Shown here: piece after piece, positions 41,921 to 54,898 of the stretch
How the letters are laid out: each line of letters opens with the position of its first letter
Numbering within the stretch: the first letter of the stretch is position 1
Made by a program: the position numbers and the translations under genes
The notes under the pieces: generated by a model
What the model saw: only the letters and a program-made list of their open reading frames with translations
Told to the model about the DNA's origin: nothing
The model's database searches: none
Assembly: GCA_030374765.1 (NCBI GenBank)
Contig: JARGXX010000025.1
Span: 1,240,001-1,304,000, forward strand
Direction: 5' to 3'
Length of the DNA stretch: 64,000 nucleotides
Source of the DNA: Agarophyton chilense
Lineage: Eukaryota; Rhodophyta; Florideophyceae; Gracilariales; Gracilariaceae

Positions 41921-44900
41921 AGTGCGATTATCTTCTTGATGTAACCTTATGCGTGATATATCAGTAGCTGTAGAGTTAGAATATTAGATAGATCCCGCCA
42001 TAAATTGTAAAAAACGTTGTAGGACTTGTGTCATGTTGATGAGACTGGGACCCGTGGTGGAAGTGCATCCATACGGGTTTGACGACAGCCACCGCGCCAT
42101 TCTCAAGAAAAGCGAGAGGCGAGTCGGAAAGGATAGCAAACTTCCACTGGACATTCGGGCCGGTGACTCGGAAGGGCGGCATGACCGATGCGATGAAAGA
42201 TCAAAAAGCGAACTTGTGGAGGTGTAGTTGTCCGCGTTATGCCACACCACCGTTCGCATCAGATGGCATAAGACCATCGGGTGCAATCTGCGGGTTGCCT
42301 TCCCTTCAACAGTTTGGAGTGACATGTTGCGCATCAAGCAATATGAGCCAAGGCGATTGCGATTCGCAGGAAGCAAATCACATCTTCCACTTTTCCCTCC
42401 AAGACAAAAAGTGATGCAGTGATGCGAATAACCGTACGTCAACTCCTCTAGTTTCGAGGCTGGTGAAATCCGGCCTGTTCCTGTCGGTCATGAAAAAGAA
42501 TGCGAGTACTGCTTTGCCAATAACGCTTTCGGCATTTGTCAAACACGTACGTTTCTCATTTGCAAGAGCCTCTTGTCTTCGATCATACGCACAATGTGTC
42601 GGAACACACAACGAAAAAGATCACTCTTGCGTCAAAAGGCAGTCGGTGTGATTGCCGTGATGCAGTACTTTTCTCAACTTCAACTCCTTTTTCTGGCAAT
42701 GGTGCATCCGCTCACCCCATTAGTGCATCGTACACATCTTTGCAAGGGTCAACCAATGGTAAAACTTCATAGGGCGACACGGATGTTGAAGATGCACATG
42801 CGCAAATGTCAAAGACGGCTTGAGAAGGCTGACCGGAGAGCGACCTTGTTTTCGACCAACCGGTTGTGTTATTCTTTTCTGCTCCCTACAAGAACTGCCG
42901 CTGTCTTTCATGGCGGAGCACTTCGAATGACTTGTCATCTGAATGGCAATGTGGTTGGTGTGGTTTTCCAGAATTGTCCCAATCAAGAACTCTTTTGTTG
43001 GAAAACATGCAGCTCTCGATGATCGACCTGTCTGGAGATCGTGTTATTCTGCCTGCGAGCACGGGTCTTCGTAGTTAGATAGGATTAATGCCTTCGGTAG
43101 CAATAAACGTGTCTAAGCGGATGCATATGAGAGATGACCAACTCATGTTTTGCCTCTGGGTGCGAATCTTGCGGTTTGATCAGCAGGGACCAGTGGTGTT
43201 TGAATAATTGAAAACATTTCGCGATATGTGACCAAGTAGCCAAAAGAGGGCAAATGCCCAATTGACACGACGTCGCCGGCGTTGCAGATGTGACCAACTG
43301 GAGGCCTAGGCTTAGGCATTGGTACCCACTACCATTGCACCTCCTAAGCCGATTCCCTCTGTGCCAATGGCTGTATATTATTCGGGCTTTCGATCAATGA
43401 AAACATTCGGCGTAGACCTCGTGGCACCTCTGCCCAATGGTCCCTGTCCAAGTCATCACCGCCTTCAGAGCGCGGCCATCTTCATTGTGTAAGCCTCCAA
43501 AGCGGGACCATTGTTGTAGTCGGTCGCAATAATAATCTCTGTAGATCTTTTTTGTGCAATTATGTATGGCAGATCATCTTCTTGGGAGTGAAATTGGCAA
43601 CTGATACAGCTTTTGCACTCGTTCTCGCTCCTCGATTATTTTCTCTCTGAAAACCAATTTATACACTAACCTGTAAAACGTTTTTCCATAATACGCAAGT
43701 GATGACCGAACAAATTCCATCTTTCAACTAACACTGAGTACCTCATACTCTCTGTCCGTCAAATATAAACCAAACCCCTTATCGTTTTGATGAGCTATTG
43801 CAAATCGATCCCAATGGACACATCTCCAATATTTTTAGAAACTTCCGAAGAAGCACAGAAAAGGTTTAGAAAATTGAATCCGTAGCACATGGAACAGTTG
43901 CGTTTTTAATGTACCACCATATTCAAAATATTTTACGAGCTGTAGAGAGCGTTTAGTAATTCTAATGTAGGTTTTTAATAACTCTGTATCCGGAATTATT
44001 TACATTTCGGTTTGAAAACTGTGGTTGTAAAGAGAACGAAATTCAAACTGCTTTATGATACTTTTTTGGTACAAGATTGAATTTTCTGTCTTATGCTACT
44101 CGTTTGTTTTTTCCAATTTTTAGAAATAGGTTTCTACTTTAAATCTAAACCATGAAGTAACGGTTGTTTAAATAAATGATGCGCAAGAAAAATCACAAAT
44201 GTTTTCCCCATTTCATTACTTGGATTTGGTGTGCGTTTAATTTTCAGAAAACAATTTATTGGATCGTAGTAAGCCACAGAAAATAAATATACCGTTTATT
44301 ATGGAGATAAATGGAGATAAAAGTGTTTCAATCCATTACTGTTTTTGATCAAAGATAACCTTGAGTATATTATACTTTATACAAAGGTTAAGTCTAAAAT
44401 GTTGAGAAAACCCTTTGTGCTACCTGTTTTAAAGTACTAAGAGCAAATAAGTATAATTTTGGTTGCTTTTGGCAATGCAGTGGCTCTAAACTGGAATGTC
44501 AATACCGGGTTTGCATCTATACAATGGAATGGTTTAGCGTAAATGCCAAGATCCTGTATTCATTTTGATAAAGAGCAATATGAAACCGAATCCCTCACAA
44601 AAATATGATTTTACAGTTTTCGAAGGTAAAAATGACACCAAAAAATAGTTTATCGAAATATCGGCACAAGTACAGTAAGAAATATTTTCAGCATAATTCC
44701 AACGCGAAACGTCGCCAAATACGATGCATCTACTTCTACAAAGACTTGACTTCATTTTTTAAAACCGCAGACCACTTCTTATCCGCTTAGAGAAACCCAG
44801 GAGAACTAATATTTCTACAACCAAACGTAAGTTACGTAATTCTATTCCTAACTCTATGAACAATTGTGTTGTTGTGCAACTACAAATGATAACGGTTCCT

Positions 44901-45600
44901 AAAGACGTAGAAAGTGTTGGAATACTTCAAAAGGGTATTTGTTTCGAAGTAATATCCAAATATTAAATATCTAGTTTTTCTGATATCTCGTTTGGTGATG
45001 AAGAACTTGATACGCCCGATACCGGTTCACTTGGGACAAAAAAGGCGGTACTTCGTGAAACCGTTTTGTGCATCTCAAGTTCATGAGAAAAGGTATATCA
45101 TCTAATTGTTAATATGCCAAAATGACCGAACCGTGTATCGGTATGAAAGATTAGATTCCTTGATAGTCCCTTCCGTTGCTACATTTATTGCTGATGAACT
45201 CGTTGAAACTGCTGTTATGAATCATGGGTTCAGGGCTGCAAAACGAGTCTAAAGTGAAGAAAAAAGACTGGTCCTAAATACTTCAACAGTTTTTCTGAAA
45301 TATGTTTTCAGCTAAGATGGAAAGTGTCCATATGGAGAGGTTTCCAATGTCCTGGTCTTTATAAATTATATTTTACGATCCGATGGATTCTTGTATACAA
45401 TTTGTAGGCTCCATCTCTGTTTGTGAAGCTGTGGGCTAGACTTAACAGTAACCTTCGGCGAAAATAAGCCCTTTCCTTTACTGAATGGCCCAGATAGATA
45501 GATGAGATATAAGTATTCCTATATCAACTTTTTCTTCTTGATCTTCTTAAACCAACATAACCCAATACTCATGTCAATAGTCACTAGGGTTCAGACACTT
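41921..45600. other. Region without a clear gene
   Basis: Neither strand shows a gene I recognise. From 42440 to 42650 a Cys-rich stretch (KECEYCFANNAFGICQTRTF in one frame, then CLRSYAQCVGTHNEKDH in another) loosely resembles the C-terminal Cys-rich domain of PiggyBac transposases, but no catalytic part is seen. From about 43300 to 45600 the sequence is AT-rich and holds only short chance frames. The junction between the two copies of the large duplication must lie in this interval. Confidence 0.5.
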
Positions 45601-45804
45601 TGGCTTCCGGTCACGCAATCCGGGTGGGTAACGATTTCTTCGGCCTTTCCACTTCCGCGGTAACCAAAAACAGGCGTGTAACATCCTTACAAAGCTCCCC
45701 GAGGAGAGTTAATAACAAAAAGAGATGCTTACACTCTATATCCGAAGCTGGCTTTTTGCAGGAAAGGTTACGAAGCACCAATTACGGCAGGGTCTCTTTG
45801 AGTT

Positions 45805-46503
45805 CTTAATCCCAGATCGCCACCAATTTTTTATGACCGTCACAGGCTTTGCTTTTCAATCCAAAAAGCAATGAAAATATATAACAACTAGATTTTTTCC
45901 CTATTGTGCCATCATGGCTTTCGACGCCAGCGATGAAATAGGAAGCGCAGATCATGCTGTCACCCCATCCAAGTGTGTTAAATCAACTCTGGAACACTGC
46001 ACGCATTCCATTATCCACAGGATGCATGCATATCGATATAGATAAAGAATAATGCTAGAAAGGAAATTTCAGGTGGAAATTTTTGTTCTGTATTTCTTGC
46101 GTATGCATAGTTTATTTTGGAATCACGAACAGACAGTAAGTAAGACGATGTAGAGAAAAGGACGTCCGAATCGACGAACATCTTGCTGGATACTCTTCGA
46201 AAACAAAGACGGACGTCCAAAGCGTCCAAACGATATGGCTGTTCACGCTTTAACGCGACGCAGATGTGATAATAGTAATTTCTATATAGTTACATCAATC
46301 AAAAATATGAATCTCTATAAAAGCAAGCGCCGAGGCAGCAGAAGTTAGTAACTAAAAAGATATTCTTGACGCTCAGCCACTGCCTACAAGTTTTTCGAAA
46401 ACTAACTACTTTCGATGCGTGCAATTCTCTAAGAAAGGCCCGCTTCGTCATGCCAGTTCCCAATTCCTGTGTTTGTGATACACAAAGTAAGAAAACTCTT
46501 GCC
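45805..46503. repeat. Duplicated flank, copy 2 (paralogous to 17365-18505)
   Basis: Aligns with the DNA between A and A' in copy 1. It keeps the uninterrupted target of element A: CTTAATCCCAG at 45805-45815 against CTAGATCCCAG just after the A LTR at 17365. Its right end, CTCTTGCC at 46496-46503, matches CTATTGCC just left of the A' LTR. TATA-like TATAAAAG at 46316-46323. Confidence 0.8.
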
Positions 46504-47042
46504 CTTTGAACTTAATGATCTATTTAAACGATATCAGCTAAAACTAGATGGTGGCGCAAAAATGAACTCATTCTCGTGAAAGCGTCCGTTTTACTTAATA
46601 AGATCTGAAAAATCGTTGTAAATATTTGAAAGTTTCCGTTCAGAAAAGATTTCTACAATCAAAGAAAAAAGCTTGCGAGAAGACGGAGAATTTTGGTTTT
46701 TTCTGTAAAAGAAATTCTTTTTTGTGAAAAGTTGCTTCAATGATAGAATAGAGTCAAGATGTATACCTTTTGCATCAAAATGGCGCTTTGTTACCAAAAC
46801 TGTCCTTGCCAGGCGTTCTGGCGAATGTTCCTTTCCTCCTTTCCACTAACACTAGTTTTTATTGTCTTCCAGGAGATGTAATAGTATCTATGATTTCATT
46901 TGAAGCACTAATTGAAACTACAATTCCCGTAGCTCAAGTTTCATGTGGCTCAACCATCTGAAAACTAACAATTTTTCGTACAAATACGAAGATTAATAGT
47001 TCAGGTCCTGCGTCACAGAGTGACGTCGGTGACGTCAGAATT
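46504..47042. other. AT-rich DNA present only in copy 2
   Basis: Left part of a 1.93-kb segment (46504-48435) that lies between the duplicated flank and the solo LTR and has no partner in copy 1. I see no gene in this part. Confidence 0.5.
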
Positions 47043-47429
47043 ATGGTAGAGAAAGACTTCGCCGACGTTCCAACCACTTCAGCATCTGGCTTGTTATTAA
47101 GGAGATCATCTGTCAGTAAAAAACAACCTACGACGGATAAAGCTTCAAATCACGATTTGAAGTTCAACCATTTGGAAATTCAAACTGTTACTTGTGCTCT
47201 GCCAAATAATATGAGCGATTTCAAGTGCAATGAAAGTTCTTACCATGAAACAGGTGCTGATCTGATAGAAAAATTCTTTTTCCTTGACGACGATGAAGAA
47301 CTGACAGTTGAACTTATCCAAACACCGACAAATACAGGGAATAGAGAAGCTACTCCCAAAGATATCGAGAAATCAAGAAAAAAACTGATAACCTTGTGCA
47401 TGGAGAACAAAGCGTTGATGGAGATATAA
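47043..47429 (+). CDS. Hypothetical frame upstream of MULE fragment
   Basis: A 128-codon frame with ATG, beginning MVEKDFADVPTTSASG, with an acidic block (FFFLDDDEELTVE) and a charged C-terminus (EKSRKKLITLCMENK). No domain is recognised. It may be the N-terminal region of the Mutator-like element that follows, or a chance frame. Confidence 0.3.
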   Translation: MVEKDFADVPTTSASGLLLRRSSVSKKQPTTDKASNHDLKFNHLEIQTVTCALPNNMSDFKCNESSYHETGADLIEKFFFLDDDEELTVELIQTPTNTGNREATPKDIEKSRKKLITLCMENKALMEI

Positions 47430-48029
47430 TATCAGACGAGTTTGAAATTGATGTTTTTTAAAGCCATCTTGATTTCATACTTTATAAGCTTACTGCTTGA
47501 TGATACTGCCAAAGGCGTGATAACGGAAGTCAGGTTTATTGCGGAGACGATTAGATACGGTCTAGAGTGTAGGATATTTATATTTCTCGGACATAAAAAA
47601 GTATGAGGAAGCACTGAGATGGCCGAATAATAAACGGGTTTTCAAAAAGATATTCAAGTGTAAAATGGAAGACAAAAGAGAGGCGTGTAAATTCTATTTA
47701 ACAATTAAAACATAAAATCCTCGGAATGTTGACGAGAGAAAATCATACGTGGGAGACGTCTAGAACGCGAGACACAACCACCCATCTTCGACCATGAAGG
47801 CCAGTATTCGTTACTGGCCTCTAATGAGTCGAAAAAAGCCTTTTTTAGTAAAACAGTCTTCATGCTTCTCTCTCACATACTGTAAGGTATCCGTAGGATC
47901 TGTAAAGAATCGTTTTCAACCCAAGAGCTGTCCGAAAGATGGTTGGCTATGGACGCGGAATAAAGAACCCTGACAACCTTGAATGACTAAAGCTCTTCAA
48001 AAAGCTGGTCTTATTACATGATGAAAACC

Positions 48030-48403
48030 TCAAAAACCGATACTACATCATTCATGAAGGTGATGAAAGAAAAGAATCAGCATGGTGGGCTTTAGCTGGC
48101 TGGGTTGAAGATTATGAATCGTTGGGAGTGTTCACTGTTATTTCTGTTGATCGAAAGAAAGTCACAAATCACTACGGTCCTTCGACAATAACAATGAGTG
48201 GAATGTCAATCGAAGATTCTGTACTTACTTTCCACATATGGTTTATCAGTGGTGAGGCGGAACCTGACTTCGTAGACGTTTTATCTCAGTTGAAGTCCAT
48301 AATTCCGATTTCGCCAGCCATTATTACAATACACCAAAATGTAGCTTGCATAGCAGCAACATATAAAGTATTCAAGATGCATTTGATTTTTACCGACGCC
48401 TAA
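48030..48403 (+). pseudogene. Mutator-like (MULE) transposase fragment
   Basis: Frame beginning about 48030 reads YYIIHEGD, ESAWWALAGWVEDYESLG, then FHIWFISGEAEPDFVDVL and AIITIHQNVACIAATYKVF. This follows the pattern of the MULE and FAR1 DDE domain, in which a flexible FxxLLsgEtxesyxWlL segment is followed by IiTDxxxAixxAixxVFP. The second catalytic Asp position (ITD) reads ITIH here. The frame ends at 48401-48403. The upstream part of the domain is too decayed to trace. Confidence 0.5.
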
Positions 48404-48435
48404 CATGTGAATCATAACCAAATCAAGAATGAAAC

Positions 48436-48881
48436 TGTAACGCAATGACTGGTGGGTCAGGGCACTGGTCTCAACTTGAGGTAGCATGGTAGAGCGGGTC
48501 CAAAGGTCCGTATCCTTGACGGCGGCACTCCCACAGTACTTGGTGCAATGGGAGGGCGTTTACTGCGTAGTCCTACAGGTCGGAGCTACGGAAACGATAG
48601 ATTGAAGACCAATTGGTGGAACTAATGTACCAAAGGGGGTAATTTAGTATCCTAACGGGGCCTACCCGATTCTAAGGGAGAAGCGTCACTCGAGCCAAGT
48701 AAATATCAATGGCGAGGCGCTGGGATCTCCCTTGCACTGTAAAGCTATTCTACCACACTAAATAAAATAGAATAATTATCTGAATATGGCCAGATGAGGT
48801 CGGCCAGTCCACGTGGCGTCTGTCAGATACCTCAGGCAGTGGCGGCTTACAAGACGCCACCGCAATCGTTGCTCCTTCACA
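48436..48881. mobile_element. Solo LTR of family A
   Basis: 446 bases, TGTAACGC... to ...CCTTCACA, closest to the 5' LTR of A' (28021-28466). No primer-binding site is adjacent and no internal sequence follows. Flanks GAAAC (48431-48435) and AAAAC (48882-48886) form an imperfect 5-base duplication. Orientation cannot be told from ends alone; by comparison with A' it would be minus. Confidence 0.88.
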
Positions 48882-51030
48882 AAAACCTCTCAGTAAGTTC
48901 ACACCTGACAGAGCAGTTGGTGCGAGGACAAATCTAGATACCTCTGTACTACCTAGAGATCGAAGACACTGGGAATATTCAAAAAATGTGGCGATTACTT
49001 CCAAGATAAATACTTAAAGCCGTTCACGAACAAACTAACTGTGTTGTTTACATATATATTAACATAGAATCCAGTTGATGGGGCAATTATTTCACATCGT
49101 TGCGGACCCAAGACGATATCTCTTCAAAGAAATCAGATATAAGGAAGCTTCCAATTCTATAAATCGTGCCTTTGTGTAATTCAAGAAAGAATCTCCTATA
49201 TTCCAAGACGAGAGTAGACGTTGTCTCTAAAACGTGCCGAACGGGTTGAGAGAAACGCATGCGATGTAGGTCGCTTCTCAGTTGCCGCTATCGTGTAACT
49301 CGTATTTGCATGTGGCCTATCCCTACCTAAAAACAACGAATACGACCCAAATACGGCCGAAATGTGGCCGAAATGTGGACGTTCAGGGCGATAGTCTGTG
49401 AGAAAACATAAATATCGATGATGAGCGTGTCTTGTTGAGCTGGACGGCCGTATTTCGGCCCTGTTTCTGAAAAAGAAAGATTTCCCAACTTTATTAGTTT
49501 TACGTTTTCAGAGGTTTTAGACCTAAACGCTCTTATTTTTTTTACGTTTCGGCCATATTTGGACCATATTCTGTGTGCTTAGGGCCATCCAGAGATCTCC
49601 GATAGACTCATTTACGAGTACCCAAGCTATTCATCGGAAAAAGGTATAGAATGAGCATAAAACCATCTAGAAATATGCAGCTCGTCGTGCATATATCACG
49701 AACCTGTAATGTGCACTTGTCTGCGCTTGGTTAGGCAGAAGGAAGCAGTACCGGCACCGTTGCTTGTTCTAAGATAATCTGTGGCTTTTATTTCATACGA
49801 AAGCTGGATGGTGCTAGCTTTTACAAGTCAGTCACACCATTTGATTCATTATGGGTAAAAAGATGTGAAAAGCAAAGATCGAAGGGGTAGGTAGCCTTTA
49901 TTTACGATACCGATGTCAAAACAAAGAATCATTGGAATTGCCCTTTCGGCAAATAGTGAAGTGTGCGTTTGCATATAATGAATAGGTTGTCAGCAAACCT
50001 AAGTAGAAAGAAGTCTTGAAAAAAACGGTAAAATCGAATTGTTCTTCGACATGTATTGAAGATCCAATCGTGACTTCTATTCAATGGATGATGTCTGTTA
50101 TGTTCGAAACATGTGCGAAACATGTGCGAAACATGTGCGAAGTTACTAATATGGGTCTATACCAATGGAAGTCGAATGATTGTAAATGTTCTGGTTTGTA
50201 GCGGAACAGACGTCTTTGTTATCCTAAACATATGTACAGAACAAGAAGTTAAGAATAATTTGAAAGGATACGATAACAACTATTCTTCCAATCAAGTGCA
50301 TCGTCCCCTAGAATCTATGAGCTTTGTTGCAGTGGACCAATTTAGCGAACTTCTGACGGAATTGAAAAGAAGAATCAGTAAACAAATAATCCTGAAAAAG
50401 GACGTGCTTGGATCATGAACAAAAGAAAGTGATAATGCACAAAACGGAAAAGGAAAATTCCGCACCACGCTTACTCTGCTGCCTCCGAATCCATTCAGGC
50501 TAAAGATAAATAAACTAAGAAGAACATTCATCGAACAATTAAATTCTAAGTAGAGCAGAATAAGCAACAAGGAAATACAACGCAAGAACATAGACGCCAA
50601 TGGAGATGACCAAAGTCCATCACAGGGTTCGGTCAATGATTCTGAATCACTACTAACTGAAAAGGTTATCACAGCAGCTCAGAATATTGCATTTGATATG
50701 ATATACAACGTTGATAGTCGGTGAGTCGTGACCATGGATCTCATTTGCATGGTTCTCAGTAGTAAGAAAAAAGTAGTAAATGATGAAACCCCTTTGGTCT
50801 TGTTTCAGTGTTTCCAAATGAGTTACTACTTGGTTTAAGCTTACAGTCTTTCGTGGGAAGGTTTTTCAATGGCGAGGAGAATTGCAGACGTTATAGAACA
50901 TTAAGAAATGGGGGACAACTGTTGGGATGAACCAAGCTATGAAAAACATCCGAACAATTATGGAAAGAGTCCAATTACACCCATCCCTATCACCAAGAAT
51001 GCTATTGATAAGCTTTCAATACCTAAGGCG
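48882..51030. repeat. Duplicated region, copy 2 (paralogous to 28467-30640)
   Basis: Same layout as copy 1 with a MITE-like element and short frames. Near 50105 an 11-base unit GAAACATGTGC is present three times against about one and a half times in copy 1. I see no recognised gene. Confidence 0.7.
49338..49571. repeat. MITE-like inverted-repeat element, copy 2
   Basis: Ends 49338-49360 (GAATACGACCCAAATACGG...) and reverse complement of 49549-49571 (GAATATGGTCCAAATATGG...) match at 19 of 23 bases. Shorter than copy 1 by about 20 bases because one internal GGCCCTGTTTC unit is missing. Confidence 0.5.
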
Positions 51031-51059
51031 GTTGAAGATGTTGATAAAAATTAGCTTCT

Positions 51060-51890
51060 GGAAAAAAAGACGAAGATATCGAGCACCATGAAAGCCACAA
51101 GTACGGCATAAGAAAGAGCTGCACCCGCCTTAATTTCTTCTGTGGAAGCACTATCATATGCTCCCTCAAACATAGTAACTATAAGGTAAACATCACCCTT
51201 GGCTTTACTACTAGGCATTTGGTTCTATTTGTAACCGTGCTGGATACAGGAGCGGGACCCTATCTGGTGAATGCGAGACCATTACCACCAAGGTTGTTGG
51301 ACAGTATAAAGCCCTGCACATTGCAGAGCCCACTCTTGGATGCTGACAATAGACCTCTTTCACTCAGTGGTTATCTTACCCTTATGGTCATAGTAAAAAA
51401 CGGAAGGTAAGAGTCCGCTTTATTGTGATCAACCAACTGGAAACAGACTGTATCCTGGGGGCAACGTTTATCGACCGCCATTTCCGGGGTATTTTTTCCG
51501 GATCCCATACGGTACTTTTCAACAATGGACCACGCATTGCCATTATTGCTAAGCGCAGAGAACCCCAGAAACAGAACACCAGGCGCGAGGGTGCAAACCA
51601 ACCAGCGGGTACAATATCTAATAAGGTCCGGTTAGCCCGTAAGGTATGCATTCAACCTTCCCACCAAATTGTCGTACAAGTCACATCCTTGCGACCAGGT
51701 ATGATATGAATTCAGAACCATGCCAAGTTGGTGGATAATCACAAGACCTTAATGGCAAATAGAATTGTCGAGAACATACCGAACAAACAGTTCAAGGTAT
51801 ACCCAAGTAAGTTCAGCAACCACATGGTAAAGCCGACCAGAAATACCGATATCGGCTTAGCGCTCCCGGGGCTAGGTCACATCTTCACAA
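51060..51890 (+). pseudogene. Protease and linker of element C2
   Basis: FVTVLDTGAGPYLVNARPLP with the catalytic DTG (51219-51410), then ATFIDRHFRGIFSG and the linker SNKVRLARKVCIQP in another frame (51425-51709). Very similar to C1, with independent differences (N to Y after GP; ATG ATA TGA stop at 51707-51709). Confidence 0.8.
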
Positions 51891-52096
51891 TGTAACTAAC
51901 AGAATCTCACGTAGACGTAAACGATAAGGAGGAGGAGGCCAGGGAGAATGAAAACCAGAAGGTAAAGGAAAACGCCGAAAACAGAGAGAAGACCGAAACC
52001 GACATGGAATTGGATTAAATGAAGAACTGGAGAGAGGAAGTAACCATAGGCCTTAGGTTTGAAAGAAACTGAAAAAGGATACTATCTCCAATAGAC

Positions 52097-52930
52097 TTGT
52101 TCGAAACCATGTGGTCCAAACGGCTGGGTATGAGAGAAGCAACCCAGCGCCGCCCAGACTTGGCGCCAGGCGCCAAGTCTATTCATCAACAACCATACCA
52201 GGCTGGTCGAAACGTCAGTGAGGTAAAAGTACAGGAGGTGCAGAGAATGATCCTTGTAGGTGTGATTGAACCCTCCAAATGCAGAATGGGCAAGTCCCAT
52301 GGTGCTTGTGCAAAATCGAGGAGAAATCCAAATGCGGTTCTGTATCGACTATCAAAAGTTGAATTCCGTTACGGTAAGAGACTCTTACGCGATAACAGGA
52401 TTGGATGAATGCCTTGGTTCCCTAGGAGATGCAAATAAATTCACAACACTGGATGCCAACTGTGGTTATTGGCAAATAGAAATACCTGAGAAAGAAAGAG
52501 GTAAGACCGCGTTCACCTGTCACGCTGGTCTCTACCGATTCCGGGGAATGAATTTTGGCCTATGCAATGCGCCAGCAACCTTCCAATGGGCTCTTGACAT
52601 TATACTGTCGAATTTAATGTGGAAAACCGCATTGGCGTATATAGACGACGTGGTGATCTACTCTAAACCATGAAAGAGCACCACGAGAACGTTCGTACAG
52701 TACTGGATCTCATGAGAAGAGCTAGAGTAACTCTGAATTTAAGGAAGTGCATGTTCTTTGATCAGAAGGTGGAGTATCTCAAGTACACAATCAACCCAAA
52801 AAAACTCCAAGTAGCCAAACGAAATCTCCGAGTAGTACAAGAAGCGAATATCCCTTCAAACCATACGGAAATACGCTCCTTCACAGGTTTCTGCAACGTC
52901 TCGCGCAGTTTGTCAAAGGCTTTGCAAAGA
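52097..52930 (+). pseudogene. Reverse transcriptase of element C2 (active site intact)
   Basis: Frames 52097-52408 and 52266-52673 cover the polymerase: MRFCIDYQKLNSVTVR, FTTLDANCGYWQIEI, AFTCHAGLYRFRGMNFGL, ALAYIDDVVIYSKP. The YIDD box is intact, in contrast to C1. A TGA follows YSKP, and the thumb continues at 52670 (LNLRKCMFFDQKVEYL). The connection reads SFTGFCNVSRS, where C1 has FCNVYRRF. Confidence 0.9.
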
Positions 52931-53717
52931 TAGTAGCCCCTCTGAACTGACGACTCCAAAAAGAACAACCAAAAAGGTTCGTTTATCTAGAATACGACGA
53001 GCTGGACGCCTTCCATCTCTTGAAAGCGGCGCTGGTTTCACCTCCTATATTGGCATTTCCGAAGCGGGAAAGCCCTACATATTGGATACTGATGCCTCGG
53101 ACGCCCAGATTGGTTGCTGTCTAATGCAGGAGCAGGACGATCAATAAAGAGCACCAATTGGTTTTTGGATCCGAGAGCTCACAGCGACGGAACAAAACTA
53201 CTCCATCAGGGAAAAGGAATGCCTCGATTTGTTATGGAGCATTTTTATGCTGCAACCCTACCGATATGGTGCCCGTTCTACTGTACGAACTGATCACGAA
53301 GCCTTACGGTGGATAGTTGGTTCAACGGGAGCTTCCAGACGGTTAGCTCGATGGAGACTCCGACTCTCAAATTTGGACTATGAAGTCCAATACCGTTTTG
53401 GTATAAAAAATAACATCGCTGAAGCGATTTCCAGATTAAATACGGATGGACTGCGCACCGAATTGGTAGAAGATGATATACCATGCTTCACGATTCAGCT
53501 GGCACAACCATATGATAAGGACGAAGCAAATGGACTATGGGATGATGAAGAAGGATGGAGGGAGGAATCCCCTGAAATGGTAGGAGCCACCGAAGAAGCG
53601 GAGGACACTCCCATAACCCCGATTGGAACTATTGCGAGCGCAAACTACGGACACCTACTACAAAACATTGAACAACCAAATTGGTATCAAAGGATCTCAG
53701 TTAGACATAGACCATGA
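52931..53717 (+). pseudogene. RNase H of element C2
   Basis: LDTDASDAQIGCCLMQE near 53080, a TAA after QEQDDQ, then an open frame at 53229-53717 with REKECLDLLWSI just before it, VRTDHEALRWIVG and KNNIAEAISRLN. The acidic residues are present. The tail is acidic, as in C1, and reaches the integrase. Confidence 0.87.
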
Positions 53718-54898
53718 AGGTTACCTATTACGTCGTTGTTTTTGAATGGAGCATTACAGAAGTTGATACCAGAGTCTCTACGCCTGAAGGTATTGTATTT
53801 AGGGCATTACCCAAGATTGGCACGTTATTAAGGAGCAACATGGTTATATTATACTTTGAAGAAACACATCTACTGGCCCCACATGGCCCACGATATTTAC
53901 ATCTATGTGGCTGGCTGCGCTTTTTGTGTAGAGATCGGAGGTGATTTACGAAGGCGCAGGAAGTACCTGAAGCTTTTCCCCGCGGCTGAGATTTTGGAAT
54001 TTGTAGCTGTCGACATCCTGGGCCCACTACCGAAAACCTCAGAGACTTGCTGATTCGTGGTGATCACCACCGATTGGTTTTCCAAACTCACAAGGCCCAA
54101 ACCCCTGAAGGGCACACCCTCGACGGTCTTGGCAAGAGCTTTACTGGATAACTGAGTAAACCCGCGCGGTGCCCCAATGTACCTACTAACCGACAATGTT
54201 TCGAACTTAGCATCTACGTTCTCTGAAGCAGTATGTACCATGCTTGGGTTGAATCATTACTTCACTACGGCGTACCATCAGCAGACGAACGCCCAAGTAG
54301 AACGCTTCAACAAAACCCTCGTGGCCAGACTACGACACTATGTAGAAGAACACCAAACTGGACGGGCTGATTATTTGCAGCCCCTATTCCTATGCGGACA
54401 ACCTTCAGGTACATCGATCTACCTACAATTTGGTTCTCTCACGTTCACCTCATAGTATTGTCCTTCAACCAAGACCTGAGAACTACCAAGCAGCTGGTAC
54501 AATTATCTCCGCTCAGGTCAAAAAAGTTATACTCAACAAGCTCAGAACAACGTTAAAGGAAGCCAGTTCCAAGTTGAAAGTAGCCCAAAAACGGTATAAA
54601 GCTTACTACGACCAAGGAGTGAAGAAGATTACCAAGGTGGGAACTGGTGACTATGCCTTCATTGATATACCTTCCTGTGGGTCGCGATCGACACCACCCG
54701 AAGAAAAAGACGATATTCGTATTTGATGCTGACATCAAGTCGAAGCCATTCCCCAAGTCTACAGGACCATATTGGGCAATCAGAGCGATTGAAAAAACCG
54801 TTACGGTTCGAATGGATGGACTCGAAAACATCGTATTGGTAGACCGGGTCTCACTAGAAGAGCCAGGTACCGGCATCAGCACGTTACCCGCAGGGTAG
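53718..54898 (+). pseudogene. Integrase with GPY/F module of element C2
   Basis: HIYWPHMAHDIYIYVAGCAFC, FVAVDILGPLPKTSE, MYLLTDNVSNLASTF and TNAQVERFNKTLVARL carry the zinc site and the three catalytic acidic residues; HPQ of the family reads HQQ here. A stop after TSETC is shared with C1, so it predates the duplication. The GPY module is STGPYWAIRAIEKTVTV. Pol ends at TAG 54896-54898 with no chromodomain. Confidence 0.88.

Noticed and set aside
46011-46229. Minus-strand frame of 72 codons in the duplicated flank
   Set aside because: The copy 1 counterpart near 18040-18230 has an in-frame stop and mostly non-conservative changes.
54553-54894. Extension of the C2 antisense frame across the end of pol
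   Set aside because: It exists only because the stop present in C1 (34445-34447) is lost. The extra part is the complement of integrase sequence.
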